Shown here piece after piece: positions 7,593-16,176 of a stretch of 41,764 nt of DNA. Each line of letters opens with the position of its first letter. The first letter of the stretch is position 1. The translations under genes and the position numbers were made by a program. Source of the DNA: a virus; IMG/VR virus record IMGVR_UViG_3300025759_000198, positions 1 through 41,764 of that record. One strand, written 5' to 3'. The notes beneath the pieces are model-generated. The model made no database searches. It saw only the letters and a program-made list of their open reading frames with translations, and was not told the DNA's origin.

Positions 7593-10370
7593 ATGGCAAG
7601 TAATCAACACAGAAACTTAACAGGAGAACAATTACACAATCCAAAAGGATTTGATGGTGCTTCTCCATCAACAACATTAATAAAGAACGCAGCAGGTGAG
7701 ATAGAATGGAGAGATAATACTACTTTCGACAATGCTCTAGACTACGTATCTCCACAATCAGCACCTCCTACAGAAGTAGAGGATGATATTTATTTGTTAG
7801 ATGATACAGGAGTTGTATATGACATAGATACTATTGCGTGGCAATCTGGTAACACAATTAGATACACATTCAATGGTACACCTAACTTATCTGCTATTAC
7901 TGCTGGTGACTACTTAGTAACTTCAGGCAATGGTAACTCATCTAATGATGGTACATTTGTTATTAGTGCTGTTAATGATGGTTCTGATTATATTGAGATA
8001 ACTAATGCACTTAGATCGGATGCAACAGATGACGAGGCAAGTGATGCTGTAGGTACAGCTTACTATACTTTAGAAGAATGGGATGGTGCATCTAAAGGTT
8101 CACATATAAAGTTTGATGGTACGAATTGGAACTCTGTAAACGCACAAGATGGTGCTTTATGTTACGATGAGACATCAAGTTCACATAGAATATATAACGC
8201 AACAAGCACTAACTGGGATTTATCTTTAACTACTGCTAGTGGTGCAGGAGCAGCACAAATAAGTGGTACACCTGTAGATAATCAAATTGCGGTTTGGACT
8301 AACTCTACTACACTTGAAGGTGATGCTAACCTTACTTGGGACGCTGGATTAGATATGACAGCAACATCACTAAGGGGTATAGATTTAACACATAATCCAT
8401 CTGGTACTGGTACAGCAATAGGGCATGACATGGATTTAACTGGAAATGCAAATACTACTATTGCTTATGGTTTTTATTCTAAAGTAGACACATCATTAGG
8501 TGGAAGTGCCTATGGTGGTTGGTTTAGAGTGCTTGGTTCAGATGGTGCTGCTTTTGGTAGTTATGGCTCAGTTGAAGGTAGTGTAGGAGGTGCTGCTTAT
8601 GGGGCATACAATGTAGTTGGTATTGGAGGAACAGATACAAGTGGTGGTACTATGTATGGTTCGCAGAATGTTATTACAATTTCTACATCTGGTACACATG
8701 GTGCATCAATGATTGGTTCATCAGTAGACTTAAACTATAACAAAGTAGGTGGAAGTTTAACTAATGCCTTTGGATTTTATAGCACTGGTATAGTATGTAA
8801 TGATTCTGCTGCTACAATAGATAATGCTTATGGTATTTACTTAGGAGATAATGCTGGTTCTGGTACGATTACTGATTCTTGGGGAGTATATCAAGATGGT
8901 GCTGATGATAAAAACTATTTCGGTGGACAGCTTCAGCTTAATCATACATCAGGTACAGCTGGGCAGTTTTTAAAAGCTATTGATGTTGATGGTAATGCTC
9001 AATGGGATGATGCTGTAACAGCTACAAGTGGTAGTGCTAATCAAATTGCTGTATTTGATGGGGCAAATTCAATTGACGGTGATGCTAACTTTATTTGGAA
9101 TAATTATTTAGAAGTAACATCATCAGCAGTAGATGCAGTATCAGTAATACATACTGCTAGTAACACTACTAATATTGCAGTAGACGCAACAGTAACTACG
9201 GGAGCAAGTGCTGCGAATAGTTATGGTCATAGAGCAATAGTAAACGCTGCTGCAGGTGGAAGTGGTATTGGAGGATTTTTCCAAACTAGCCAAACAGCAT
9301 CTACAAAAAGTGCTATTGGTGTTTATGGTAAAGCAGGAGGAGGTGGTGACTTAGGAGGTGCAAGTTATGGAGGATTCCATTTTGTTGAGGTTAGTGGTAC
9401 TGACAGTTCAGGTGGAACTATTCATGGTTCTAAGGCACAAGTAACTATTAATACTACTGGTACACATACTTCTACTGTTTATGGAGTTGCGTCTGACATT
9501 AATTATGATAAAACTGGAGGTACTTTAGGAACTGCTGTAGGATTCTATCATTCGGGTGCAGTTGTAAATACGGGAACAATTACAGATGCCTATGGTATAT
9601 ATTTAGGAGATAATACTGGTACTGGTACAATTACTAATAGCTATGGAGTATTCCAAGTAGGTAGTGATGACCACAACTATTTTGCAGGAAACGTAGGAAT
9701 AGGTGAGACAAGTCCACAAGTTAAACTTCATGCTAGTGGTAGTGGAGAGATAGCAAGACTAGAAACTTCAGCAGGTACTGGAGATAACTACTTTACTTTC
9801 CACGACACAGCACAAAAAGGTCTATTAGGTTATGAAAGTGGTAGTGATGACCTAATAATAGAAAACGGAGAGGAAGGCTCTAGTATAATATTTAAGACAG
9901 CACATAATGGTGGAGCTGGTACTACTTATACTGGTTTAGAACTAGATGGTGAAGGTGACACTACAGTTTATGGAACTTTAATATGTAATTCAGATGCAAC
10001 GGCACGTCAATTTTATACAGACGTAACAACATTTTCTCCTACTGGTGCAAGTCCTACAGTATCTCCAAATTTCAATAATGATGGTTCTGTTATTGTAATA
10101 GACTGTTCTGGAGTTACTAGTGGAAATGTAACTATTGATTTGAGTTCTGCAAGCTCAAATGCAGGGGCATCTTACTTGTTTAAATTAATACAAGGCTCTA
10201 ATAGTACAAGTATAGTTTTTCCTTCTTCTGTAAAATTTGCAGGGGAGACTGCTCCCTACACACACGCTTTAACAACTGCAAGTGGGTCAATTGATGTAGT
10301 TGCAATGACTTGTATATCTGATAGTGGAACAGTAGAATATTTAGGTAACGTATCAGAAAATTACGGATAG
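7593..10370 (+). CDS. Large repeat-containing tail fibre protein
   Basis: 925 residues, Gly/Ser/Thr/Asn/Asp-rich with few charged residues, typical of trimeric fibres. A module of about 250 residues occurs twice. Each copy opens with an NQIAVW/NQIAVF...GDAN...W segment (near residues 230 and 484) and closes with DAYGIYLGDN-type and DxxNYF sequence (near residues 415 and 668). A further GIGETSPQVKLHASGSG motif near residue 705 is common in phage fibres. The C-terminus (about 800-925) looks like a globular receptor-binding end. It probably contacts the host surface. Confidence 0.75.
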   Translation: MASNQHRNLTGEQLHNPKGFDGASPSTTLIKNAAGEIEWRDNTTFDNALDYVSPQSAPPTEVEDDIYLLDDTGVVYDIDTIAWQSGNTIRYTFNGTPNLSAITAGDYLVTSGNGNSSNDGTFVISAVNDGSDYIEITNALRSDATDDEASDAVGTAYYTLEEWDGASKGSHIKFDGTNWNSVNAQDGALCYDETSSSHRIYNATSTNWDLSLTTASGAGAAQISGTPVDNQIAVWTNSTTLEGDANLTWDAGLDMTATSLRGIDLTHNPSGTGTAIGHDMDLTGNANTTIAYGFYSKVDTSLGGSAYGGWFRVLGSDGAAFGSYGSVEGSVGGAAYGAYNVVGIGGTDTSGGTMYGSQNVITISTSGTHGASMIGSSVDLNYNKVGGSLTNAFGFYSTGIVCNDSAATIDNAYGIYLGDNAGSGTITDSWGVYQDGADDKNYFGGQLQLNHTSGTAGQFLKAIDVDGNAQWDDAVTATSGSANQIAVFDGANSIDGDANFIWNNYLEVTSSAVDAVSVIHTASNTTNIAVDATVTTGASAANSYGHRAIVNAAAGGSGIGGFFQTSQTASTKSAIGVYGKAGGGGDLGGASYGGFHFVEVSGTDSSGGTIHGSKAQVTINTTGTHTSTVYGVASDINYDKTGGTLGTAVGFYHSGAVVNTGTITDAYGIYLGDNTGTGTITNSYGVFQVGSDDHNYFAGNVGIGETSPQVKLHASGSGEIARLETSAGTGDNYFTFHDTAQKGLLGYESGSDDLIIENGEEGSSIIFKTAHNGGAGTTYTGLELDGEGDTTVYGTLICNSDATARQFYTDVTTFSPTGASPTVSPNFNNDGSVIVIDCSGVTSGNVTIDLSSASSNAGASYLFKLIQGSNSTSIVFPSSVKFAGETAPYTHALTTASGSIDVVAMTCISDSGTVEYLGNVSENYG

Positions 10371-10371
10371 T

Positions 10372-11016
10372 ATGCAGTTTTTTATGCAACAAGTAGTGAT
10401 GGGTGGTTCATCTTGTGCCCCTATTCAAAACACAAACTTTGATCCTATACCAGATGTTGGGGATGGATACGATACAGATGTAATCAATCACTATTGGGAG
10501 TTTGGTTTGAATTGTTGGATAATTAGTTCTTCTGAAATGGGAACTGCAAAACAACTTACTGGACTAACATTGTTGGCAAATAGATATAGTGGAAGTTATG
10601 CCTATAGTCCAGAAAACCAATATATTAAGATAGCACACACTACCGATTCTGTTTTGCCATCTGGGACAATGAGTCCTATTGGTTTAACTGCTGCCGACAA
10701 GAGTATGTCTAACATATTAAGTATAACAGATGAAACTTTAGTAGCAAGTGGTACTTTTGTGATACCTAATTTATCGGATGGTGATTATCATACTTTTAGT
10801 TTTAATAATAGTAATTTTTGTTATAATGGAACAGATAATATTGTAGTTTTTTGGATAAACGCTTGGGATGATTATTCTAGTGGAAGAGAATGGTGGGCAG
10901 TAGATGATACTTCTGTAGGTTCTAACAATAGAGGTGCTTACGCTAAAGCTATATCTTCTTTACCAACAAGTTTCTCAAGACAAGACACAAGACCAGTAAC
11001 AAGATTCACTTATTAA
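10372..11016 (+). CDS. Fibre-associated protein, possible receptor-binding tip
   Basis: 214 residues, rich in Trp, Tyr, Asn and Ser. The segments NHYWEFGLNCWIISSS, FSFNNSNFCYNGTDNIVVFWINAW and REWWAVDDTSVG resemble a jelly-roll carbohydrate-binding domain. It begins one base after the fibre stop, with no independent promoter visible. A role as fibre tip or fibre partner is inferred from position and composition. Confidence 0.6.
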   Translation: MQFFMQQVVMGGSSCAPIQNTNFDPIPDVGDGYDTDVINHYWEFGLNCWIISSSEMGTAKQLTGLTLLANRYSGSYAYSPENQYIKIAHTTDSVLPSGTMSPIGLTAADKSMSNILSITDETLVASGTFVIPNLSDGDYHTFSFNNSNFCYNGTDNIVVFWINAWDDYSSGREWWAVDDTSVGSNNRGAYAKAISSLPTSFSRQDTRPVTRFTY

Positions 11017-11026
11017 ACTTTATATT

Positions 11027-11257
11027 ATGATAGATTTAAACGCATTAATAACAGACTTAGACACAATAGGAAGTTTTTGTGTAGTAAACTTAGATAAGCA
11101 ACAAAACAATAAATATCATTTAGATGTTATTTATGTAAACGTAACAGAATCAGATAAATCTGTTATAGATAATATTATTGGAGTTTATATGGGCAATATG
11201 CAAATAGACTCTCTATTAGAATCAAATACTTATAAGGCATCTAGCATACAATTATAA
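11027..11257 (+). CDS. Hypothetical protein
   Basis: 76 residues starting MIDLNALITDLDTIGSFCVV, acidic and soluble. Its last base overlaps the start of the next membrane-protein gene (TAATG). The arrangement implies coupled translation with the lysis genes. No family recognised. Confidence 0.6.
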   Translation: MIDLNALITDLDTIGSFCVVNLDKQQNNKYHLDVIYVNVTESDKSVIDNIIGVYMGNMQIDSLLESNTYKASSIQL

Positions 11258-11499
11258 TGAGTATAGCAGACCAAAAGATAAGTTTAGCAATTGTAGTTAA
11301 GATATGTTTTTTCTTAGCTTCACTTCTTGGTGTATGGTATCATAATAAATACTCTGTAGAGGCACTAACAGAAAAGGTGCAAAGACTAGAAGATAGTCAA
11401 AACTCTTTTAACATACAAGTTATAGAAACTAATATAAGATACAATAGAGAGCATATAGATAGACTAGAGGAACAGTTAAAGAATAAAAGAGATAAGTAA
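11257..11499 (+). CDS. Membrane protein with coiled coil, holin or spanin-like
   Basis: 80 residues. One membrane segment (about residues 10-28, AIVVKICFFLASLLGVWYH) is followed by a charged coiled coil to the C-terminus (VEALTEKVQRLEDSQNSF; DRLEEQLKNKRDK). This layout is seen in small phage lysis membrane proteins. The gene ends one base before the M15 endolysin, which supports a lysis role. Whether it acts as holin or as inner-membrane spanin cannot be decided from sequence. Confidence 0.68.
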   Translation: MSIADQKISLAIVVKICFFLASLLGVWYHNKYSVEALTEKVQRLEDSQNSFNIQVIETNIRYNREHIDRLEEQLKNKRDK

Positions 11500-11500
11500 C

Positions 11501-11926
11501 ATGAAAGTAACTAAGAATTTCTATTTACACGAACTAGTAGATAAAACTACATACGAAAGGTTTGGCGACTTTTCACAAAGGTTTTTGGATGAAGATACTG
11601 TTAAGTTATTACAGTTCTTTAGAGAGAGATATGGCAGCACTACGGTCAATAATTGGAGACAAAGTGGCAACTTGCAATACAGAGGGTTCAGACCTCCTAA
11701 CTGCACAGTAGGGGGAATGTTTTCTCAGCATAAATATGGCAGAGCATTTGACATTAATTGTAAGAACGCTACACCAGACGAAATAAGACAAGACATCTTA
11801 GATAATCAAGACATATTCCTTAGAGAAGGACTGACTAGAATCGAAGATGGAGAGTTTGCTCCTACATGGATGCACTTTGACTGTGCATGGACAGGAGATA
11901 ATAAAATACATATTGTTAAACCTTAA
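11501..11926 (+). CDS. Endolysin, M15-family peptidase
   Basis: 141 residues with the Peptidase_M15_3 layout. The motif SQHKYGRAFDIN (residues 75-86) provides zinc ligands His77 and Asp84, and PTWMHFDCAW provides the third ligand His125. The N-terminal KNFYLHELVDKTTYERFG is family-typical. M15 endolysins cleave peptide cross-links in peptidoglycan. There is no signal peptide, so export would depend on a holin, and the genes on each side encode membrane proteins. The length fits a single-domain enzyme. Confidence 0.85.
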   Translation: MKVTKNFYLHELVDKTTYERFGDFSQRFLDEDTVKLLQFFRERYGSTTVNNWRQSGNLQYRGFRPPNCTVGGMFSQHKYGRAFDINCKNATPDEIRQDILDNQDIFLREGLTRIEDGEFAPTWMHFDCAWTGDNKIHIVKP

Positions 11927-11937
11927 ATATTTTTCTA

Positions 11938-12195
11938 ATGAAAATCATAATGGCTATTGAGGCAGGTGCAAAACTTGCTAAAAGATTTGGTATTGGTATT
12001 AAAGACATTAAGCATTTACATAATGCAATTAAAAAGAATAAACAAGACCCAGCAGACACTCCTGAAGGACAGGTAGACTACATTAGACTGTCAGGATTCA
12101 TTAGTTTTATATTGTCTGTAGCGTTTGGTATTGCCTATGCTTTTGATAAGATAGACCAAGAAGTGTACAATAAGCTAATAGAAGTCTTACAGTAG
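11938..12195 (+). CDS. Second small membrane protein of the lysis cassette (possible holin)
   Basis: 85 residues. A basic amphipathic N-terminal part (KLAKRFGIGIKDIKHLHNAIKK) is followed by one membrane segment (about residues 51-70, LSGFISFILSVAFGIAYAF) and a short acidic end. ATG 11950 is an alternative start. Its place just after the endolysin and its class III holin-like size suggest a holin, but it could be a virion membrane-contact protein. Confidence 0.6.
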   Translation: MKIIMAIEAGAKLAKRFGIGIKDIKHLHNAIKKNKQDPADTPEGQVDYIRLSGFISFILSVAFGIAYAFDKIDQEVYNKLIEVLQ

Positions 12196-12199
12196 AAAG

Positions 12200-13408
12200 A
12201 TGGGAAGTAAGTGGGCAATCTATAATGACTTTATCTTAGAAAACAAAGATAGGTCTAAGTCTGATATTGCTAGAATGATTTATACCGAGTTTGGTTTAGA
12301 CCCTTCTACATTTCAAGCACTAAGAAACTACATTAAACGATTCCTAAACAGAACAGATAACTCTGCAATAGAACAATACTGTGAGGCTAATGGCATACCA
12401 GTATCTAAAGTAGATGGTTATTGGCATAAGGGAGAGTATAATGGTGTTAATATGTCAGTTCGTATCTCAGAAGATAGCGAATCACCATTAACAACAGAAG
12501 ATATACAAGATACCGTTAGAGAGATTCTAAGCGATTATAAGCCTTTAGAGGTACGTTCCAATGACATTGCCTTCGAAAGTGCCTTAAAAGTCGTCTTAAG
12601 CGATATTCACGTAGGTTTAGACCCTAATCCTAATGGTAAAAGCCTTTTTTCCTATGAATATAATGCAGATATATTTAACAAGAACCTAAATTCTGTATAT
12701 GATAGTATCATACAAGAGTATAGAGAGAATGGTACGTTTGAGTTATTTGTTTTAGATGACTTAGGAGATGGTCTTGATGGGTGGAATGGACAGACTACAA
12801 GAGGTGGACATCAGTTAGACCAGAACATGGATAATAAACTTGCATTTGATACTTATGTAAAAGGTAAATATCATCTAATAAGAAGAATATTAGAGTCTGG
12901 TGTTGCCAAGAAGTATGTAATTAGGTCTATATCTAACTGTAATCACTCAGGAGACTTTGGATGGATAGCCAACAAGACAGTACAATACATGATAGAGTGT
13001 AGTGGTGCTAAGAATGTAGAGTTTGCTCTGTTAGAGAAGTTCATGGAACACTTTGTGTGGGGCGACCATTGCTTCATACTAACACATGGTAAAGACAACA
13101 AGCACATGAAGAGAGGACTGCCTCTAGTGTTAAATGATAGGACTATAAACTTTATTAATGACTATATAGACCACTATAACATTAGGTCTAAGTATGTTCA
13201 TGTAGAGAAAGGAGACTTACACCAAGTAGGTTATCAAAGGACTAGAAAGTTTGACTATAGAAACTATATGACTTTTGCTCCACCATCTGCATGGGTGCAA
13301 CATAACTTTGGAGACAGCTACTCTGGATATTCTGTACAGATTGTACCTAAGTATAGCAATACAATCAAACACTCAGACATATTCTTTGAGATGAAAAAGA
13401 CTACATAA
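12200..13408 (+). CDS. Calcineurin-like metallophosphoesterase with N-terminal helical domain
   Basis: 402 residues. The phosphoesterase motifs occur in order: SDIHVG (Asp135, His137), DDLGDGLDG (Asp190), SNCNHSGD (Asn248, His249) and LTHGKD (His296). They form the two-metal site of the calcineurin/Mre11 superfamily. The first 60 residues (DRSKSDIARMIYTEFGLD) look like a helix-turn-helix. Related proteins in phages may act on DNA ends or nucleotides. The substrate is unknown. It lies between lysis and recombination genes and is followed by a hairpin, so it may be the last gene of the late operon. Confidence 0.78.
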   Translation: MGSKWAIYNDFILENKDRSKSDIARMIYTEFGLDPSTFQALRNYIKRFLNRTDNSAIEQYCEANGIPVSKVDGYWHKGEYNGVNMSVRISEDSESPLTTEDIQDTVREILSDYKPLEVRSNDIAFESALKVVLSDIHVGLDPNPNGKSLFSYEYNADIFNKNLNSVYDSIIQEYRENGTFELFVLDDLGDGLDGWNGQTTRGGHQLDQNMDNKLAFDTYVKGKYHLIRRILESGVAKKYVIRSISNCNHSGDFGWIANKTVQYMIECSGAKNVEFALLEKFMEHFVWGDHCFILTHGKDNKHMKRGLPLVLNDRTINFINDYIDHYNIRSKYVHVEKGDLHQVGYQRTRKFDYRNYMTFAPPSAWVQHNFGDSYSGYSVQIVPKYSNTIKHSDIFFEMKKTT

Positions 13409-13435
13409 AAAAAGGGAGAACTATGCGATTCTCCC
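13407..13435 (-). terminator. Hairpin with the U-tract on the minus strand
   Basis: The 7-bp stem GGGAGAA (13414-13420) / TTCTCCC (13429-13435) is preceded by seven A's (13407-13413). Read on the minus strand this is a stem followed by seven T's. On the plus strand the following bases are AATTAGTC, a poor tail. No minus-strand gene enters from the right, so it may work weakly in the plus direction after the phosphoesterase gene or protect against antisense transcription. Confidence 0.5.
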
Positions 13436-13475
13436 AATTAGTCAAAAAAATAGCGTTAAAAAAAATATTACTCCA

Positions 13476-13549
13476 CAATAATAATAAATAAATATTATTG
13501 TACAAACTTTTTCTAGTAAATGTAACCTAATTACAAATAAATTGTATAA
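13476..13549 (+). promoter_or_regulatory. AT-rich leader of the recombination operon with two dyads
   Basis: Two inverted repeats lie in the 150-bp gap before the ERF gene. CAATAATA / TATTATTG is at 13476-13483 and 13493-13500. TTACAAATAAATTGTATAA at 13531-13549 is close to the early operator-like sites found elsewhere (compare 22268-22286). A -7-like TAACTTAG (13547-13554) would place the transcription start almost at ATG 13559. The promoter geometry seen at the other sites is not kept here, so the promoter is uncertain. Confidence 0.4.
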
Positions 13550-13558
13550 CTTAGTGTT

Positions 13559-14101
13559 ATGAAAGAATTACAAACTAGGTTGTTAAAGGTTCAAGAGGAA
13601 CTCAAAGCACCAAAAAATCAGAGAAACAATTTCGGTAAATATAACTACAGAAGTTGTGAGGACATTTTAGAAGCTGTTAAACCATTATTAGTTAAGCATG
13701 GACTACTTATCACTATTGCCGACCAAGTACATGAAATTGGTAATTATATGTATGTTGAATCTACAGTTATGGTTTCGTATGAAAATGACAGGATTGCGGC
13801 TACGGCACAAGCAGGTATTGATCCAAACAGAAAGGGGATGGATATTGCACAGAGTTTCGGTTCATCGAGTTCATACGCAAGAAAGTACGCCCTTAATGGA
13901 ATGTTCTTAATTGACGATACTAAAGATGCAGATGCTACTAACACTCATGGTAAAACAGAAACTGTTGTTAAGAAGAAGCTAACTGCTGAGATTAAGACTG
14001 CTATGAAGAAAGCAATAGAAAAAGGTCAAATTGAGGCTGTTGTTGCTAAGTTAGAGACTTATCAGTACACAGAGAAAGATAGAGCAGAGATTTTAGGATG
14101 A
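13559..14101 (+). CDS. ERF-family single-strand annealing protein
   Basis: 180 residues. The N-terminus (KVQEELKAPKNQRNNFGKYN, then YRSCEDILEAVKPLL) and the core (DIAQSFGSSSSYARKYALNG, FLIDDTKDADAT) carry the ERF superfamily signature. ERF proteins anneal complementary single strands in phage recombination. The next gene is a YqaJ-type exonuclease, giving the usual exonuclease-annealase pair. The C-terminal 40 residues are Lys/Glu-rich helix, possibly for partner binding. It is the first gene after the AT-rich leader. Confidence 0.88.
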   Translation: MKELQTRLLKVQEELKAPKNQRNNFGKYNYRSCEDILEAVKPLLVKHGLLITIADQVHEIGNYMYVESTVMVSYENDRIAATAQAGIDPNRKGMDIAQSFGSSSSYARKYALNGMFLIDDTKDADATNTHGKTETVVKKKLTAEIKTAMKKAIEKGQIEAVVAKLETYQYTEKDRAEILG

Positions 14102-14126
14102 GAATCAATTAAGTTACTAGAAAAGC

Positions 14127-14783
14127 ATGGATATGAAAGAGAAAGAATTTAAAATACGCTGTTCTGCTATTGGTCAAATCATGACTAATAGTAGGACTAA
14201 AAGTAACCCTCTTAGTAAGACTACAGAGGCATACGTTCAGGAATGGATGAAAGAACAGATTTATGGAGGTCAAAAGTTTATGGGTAACAAGTATACTCAG
14301 AAAGGACTAGACATGGAGAATGATGCTATTGACTATTTCTCAGAGGAAGCTGGACATGGTTTCTTAGTTAAAAACGATGTTAAGTATGAGAATGAGTTTA
14401 TGACAGGTACTCCTGACTTAATACATAACGGTGTTGTTATTGATATTAAGAATAGCTGGGATCATTGGACTTTTCCTCTGTTTGAAGATAAGATTCCTAC
14501 TAAGGACTATTATTGGCAGCTACAAGGCTATATGGCACTTACTAACCTAGATAAAGCACAGTTGGTTTATACACTAATGGAAACACCAGATGATTTATTG
14601 AATCAATGGACAGACGTTCCTTATGAGTATGACCATTTAGAAGGGAAGTACAGAATAAAAGTGTTTAATGTGGAAAGAAATAATGAAGATATACAGAAGA
14701 TATACGACAGAGTGGCAGAGTGTAGAGATTATATAACAACCCTAAATAAACAACTCAATGTCGAAAGAACAATCAGATTATGA
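14127..14783 (+). CDS. YqaJ/lambda-exonuclease-like recombination nuclease
   Basis: 218 residues of the PD-(D/E)XK superfamily. The N-terminus (IRCSAIGQIMTNSRTK) and helix QKGLDMENDAIDYFSEE (Glu64) are typical. The active-site core is GTPDLI (Asp97) and VIDIKNS (Asp106, Lys108), followed by a YYWQLQGYMAL helix. It is predicted to resect 5' strands and load the neighbouring ERF protein. An alternative start is ATG 14133. It overlaps the next small gene by 26 bases. Confidence 0.83.
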   Translation: MDMKEKEFKIRCSAIGQIMTNSRTKSNPLSKTTEAYVQEWMKEQIYGGQKFMGNKYTQKGLDMENDAIDYFSEEAGHGFLVKNDVKYENEFMTGTPDLIHNGVVIDIKNSWDHWTFPLFEDKIPTKDYYWQLQGYMALTNLDKAQLVYTLMETPDDLLNQWTDVPYEYDHLEGKYRIKVFNVERNNEDIQKIYDRVAECRDYITTLNKQLNVERTIRL

Positions 14784-14949
14784 GATAGTTGATATTATTG
14801 ATAAAGTAATGGAAACTGTCATTAACACAAGAAACACAACATTAGAAGTAAAAGCACACGCAATTAAGATGATATTGTATAGAGACTATAACATTGACAT
14901 TGCTTACGATGCTTTAAAAAGAAGATTGAAATACAAAGGTGTACAATAA
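14758..14949 (+). CDS. Small helical protein
   Basis: 63 residues starting MSKEQSDYEIVDIIDKVMET. It is helical throughout with a basic C-terminus (DALKRRLKYKGVQ). It overlaps the exonuclease gene by 26 bases and the next ORF by 11 bases. Coupling with recombination genes is evident from the overlaps; function is unknown. Confidence 0.6.
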   Translation: MSKEQSDYEIVDIIDKVMETVINTRNTTLEVKAHAIKMILYRDYNIDIAYDALKRRLKYKGVQ

Positions 14950-15187
14950 CAGGTCAATATTTCTATGCACATTCTACTTTTCTATTGATATAGGCACTAA
15001 AAAGATTAAGTCTGTCATCACTAGGAAGGTAGAAGGTGTAGTAGCTAAGGGAAAAGACATAGATGCTCTTAAATTGGACGATTATGCTGTTAAGTCTGCA
15101 TTTAAAAAGCTAAACACCAAAGAAAAGAAATGGTGGGTGCAGAAAGTAGAAATCGAAAAATATTTAGGACAAAGCTATGTAGATTAA
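14939..15187 (+). CDS. Hypothetical protein (GTG start)
   Basis: 82 residues. No ATG occurs in frame, so GTG 14939 is the only plausible start and the true N-terminus may lie further in. The C-terminal part (KVEGVVAKGKDIDALKLDDY; FKKLNTKEKKWWVQKVEIEK) is soluble and Lys-rich. No family recognised. Confidence 0.5.
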   Translation: MYNNRSIFLCTFYFSIDIGTKKIKSVITRKVEGVVAKGKDIDALKLDDYAVKSAFKKLNTKEKKWWVQKVEIEKYLGQSYVD

Positions 15188-15221
15188 ACTATTTGAATTA
15201 CATTTACAAAAACATTGAATT

Positions 15222-15410
15222 ATGAAGATTGGAAACATTGAATACTTAAACCCACAAGAGTTTGCAGAAGCTAAAGGATGCAGCCTCAAGACAGTTTATA
15301 ACTGGATTAACGCTGGGGAGGACTCTGATGGCTATAAGATAGTTGTCGAGGATATTTTAAAGAAAACTATGATTAACATAGATACATATCAAGGAAAACT
15401 AAATTCTTAG
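15222..15410 (+). CDS. Helix-turn-helix protein (excisionase/MerR-like)
   Basis: 62 residues. The segment NPQEFAEAKGCSLKTVYNWI (about residues 10-29) fits a winged-helix/HTH-17 DNA-binding unit as in excisionases and small phage regulators. A strong terminator lies 13 bases after the stop, so it closes the recombination operon. With no integrase in the genome, a transcription regulator is more likely than an excisionase. Confidence 0.65.
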   Translation: MKIGNIEYLNPQEFAEAKGCSLKTVYNWINAGEDSDGYKIVVEDILKKTMINIDTYQGKLNS

Positions 15411-15422
15411 TCTATTGTTCTT

Positions 15423-15455
15423 AGGGAAGTGAAATTAAGTAGCTTCCCTTTTTTT
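15423..15455 (+). terminator. Rho-independent terminator closing the recombination operon
   Basis: AGGGAAG (15423-15429) pairs perfectly with CTTCCCT (15443-15449), followed by a run of T's to 15455. It lies upstream of the replisome organiser. An in-frame start at 15429 would begin inside this hairpin, so ATG 15480 is preferred for the next gene. Confidence 0.85.
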
Positions 15456-15479
15456 AACTTTATATACAAACTAATTGAA

Positions 15480-16166
15480 ATGGAAGGTTGGATAAAATTA
15501 CACAGAGGATTATTAGAATGGGAATGGTACGATGAACCAAATGTTTTTCGTCTGTTCCTTCATTGCATCCTTAAAGCAAATCACTCAGATAAAAGCTGGA
15601 GAGGGTCTGTCATTAAGAGAGGAGAGTTTGTTACTTCACTACAAAACCTCTCAAATGAGACAAAATTATCTGTTCAGCAAGTTAGAACTTGTTTAAAAAA
15701 ATTAACAAACGAATTAACAATCAAAAGTACGTCACAACATACTGTAATTCAAGTAGTTAAGTACAATGAGTACCAAGATGATAACAAGCAATCTAACAAA
15801 CGAGTAACAAACGAGCAACAAACAAATAACAAACAAATAACAACAACTAAGAATGATAAGAATAATAATAATAGTATATTGTCCTTTGATGATTTTTGGA
15901 ATCTGTATGATTTCAAGGTGGGTAGTAAGACAAAATTGGAAAAGAAATATGCAAGTATCTCTGAGCAAGACAGACAGAAAATAAAAGATCATGTGCCAAT
16001 GTATATTGCTAGTCAACCAGAGAAGCAATTTAGGAAAAGACCTGCTACTTATCTCAACAATGAATCTTGGAATGATGAGATAGTTGGACAGGAAAAAGTT
16101 GAGCAAGATAAGAAATGGTTAGAAAGAAATTCAAAAGACGTAGGAACAGTAAGAGATATATTTTAA
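15480..16166 (+). CDS. Replisome organiser / replication initiation protein
   Basis: 228 residues from ATG 15480. The N-terminal domain (MEGWIKLHRGLLEWEWYDEP, then VFRLFLHCILKANHSD; KRGEFVTSLQNLSNETKLS) is the winged-helix found in phage replisome organisers and DnaD-like loaders. It is followed by an Asn/Gln/Lys-rich linker (about residues 105-140) and a C-terminal helical domain (SFDDFWNLYDFKVGSKTKLE) resembling helicase-loader tails. Such proteins bind the origin and recruit helicase; the primase-helicase gene lies 0.7 kb downstream. Confidence 0.78.
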   Translation: MEGWIKLHRGLLEWEWYDEPNVFRLFLHCILKANHSDKSWRGSVIKRGEFVTSLQNLSNETKLSVQQVRTCLKKLTNELTIKSTSQHTVIQVVKYNEYQDDNKQSNKRVTNEQQTNNKQITTTKNDKNNNNSILSFDDFWNLYDFKVGSKTKLEKKYASISEQDRQKIKDHVPMYIASQPEKQFRKRPATYLNNESWNDEIVGQEKVEQDKKWLERNSKDVGTVRDIF

Positions 16167-16176
16167 AAAAGAAATA

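Noticed and set aside
13547-13554. TAACTTAG as the -7 box of the recombination promoter
   Set aside because: The spacing from the dyad is wrong compared with the other sites, and it would leave almost no leader. It is kept only as a weak possibility within the regulatory feature.
13698-13910. Second-frame ORF inside the ERF gene
   Set aside because: It lies wholly within a gene with a clear family match and shows no protein-like pattern.
15429-15479. Extended start for the replisome organiser
   Set aside because: It would begin inside the terminator hairpin and adds a Phe-rich stretch from the T-tract. ATG 15480 gives the family-typical N-terminus.
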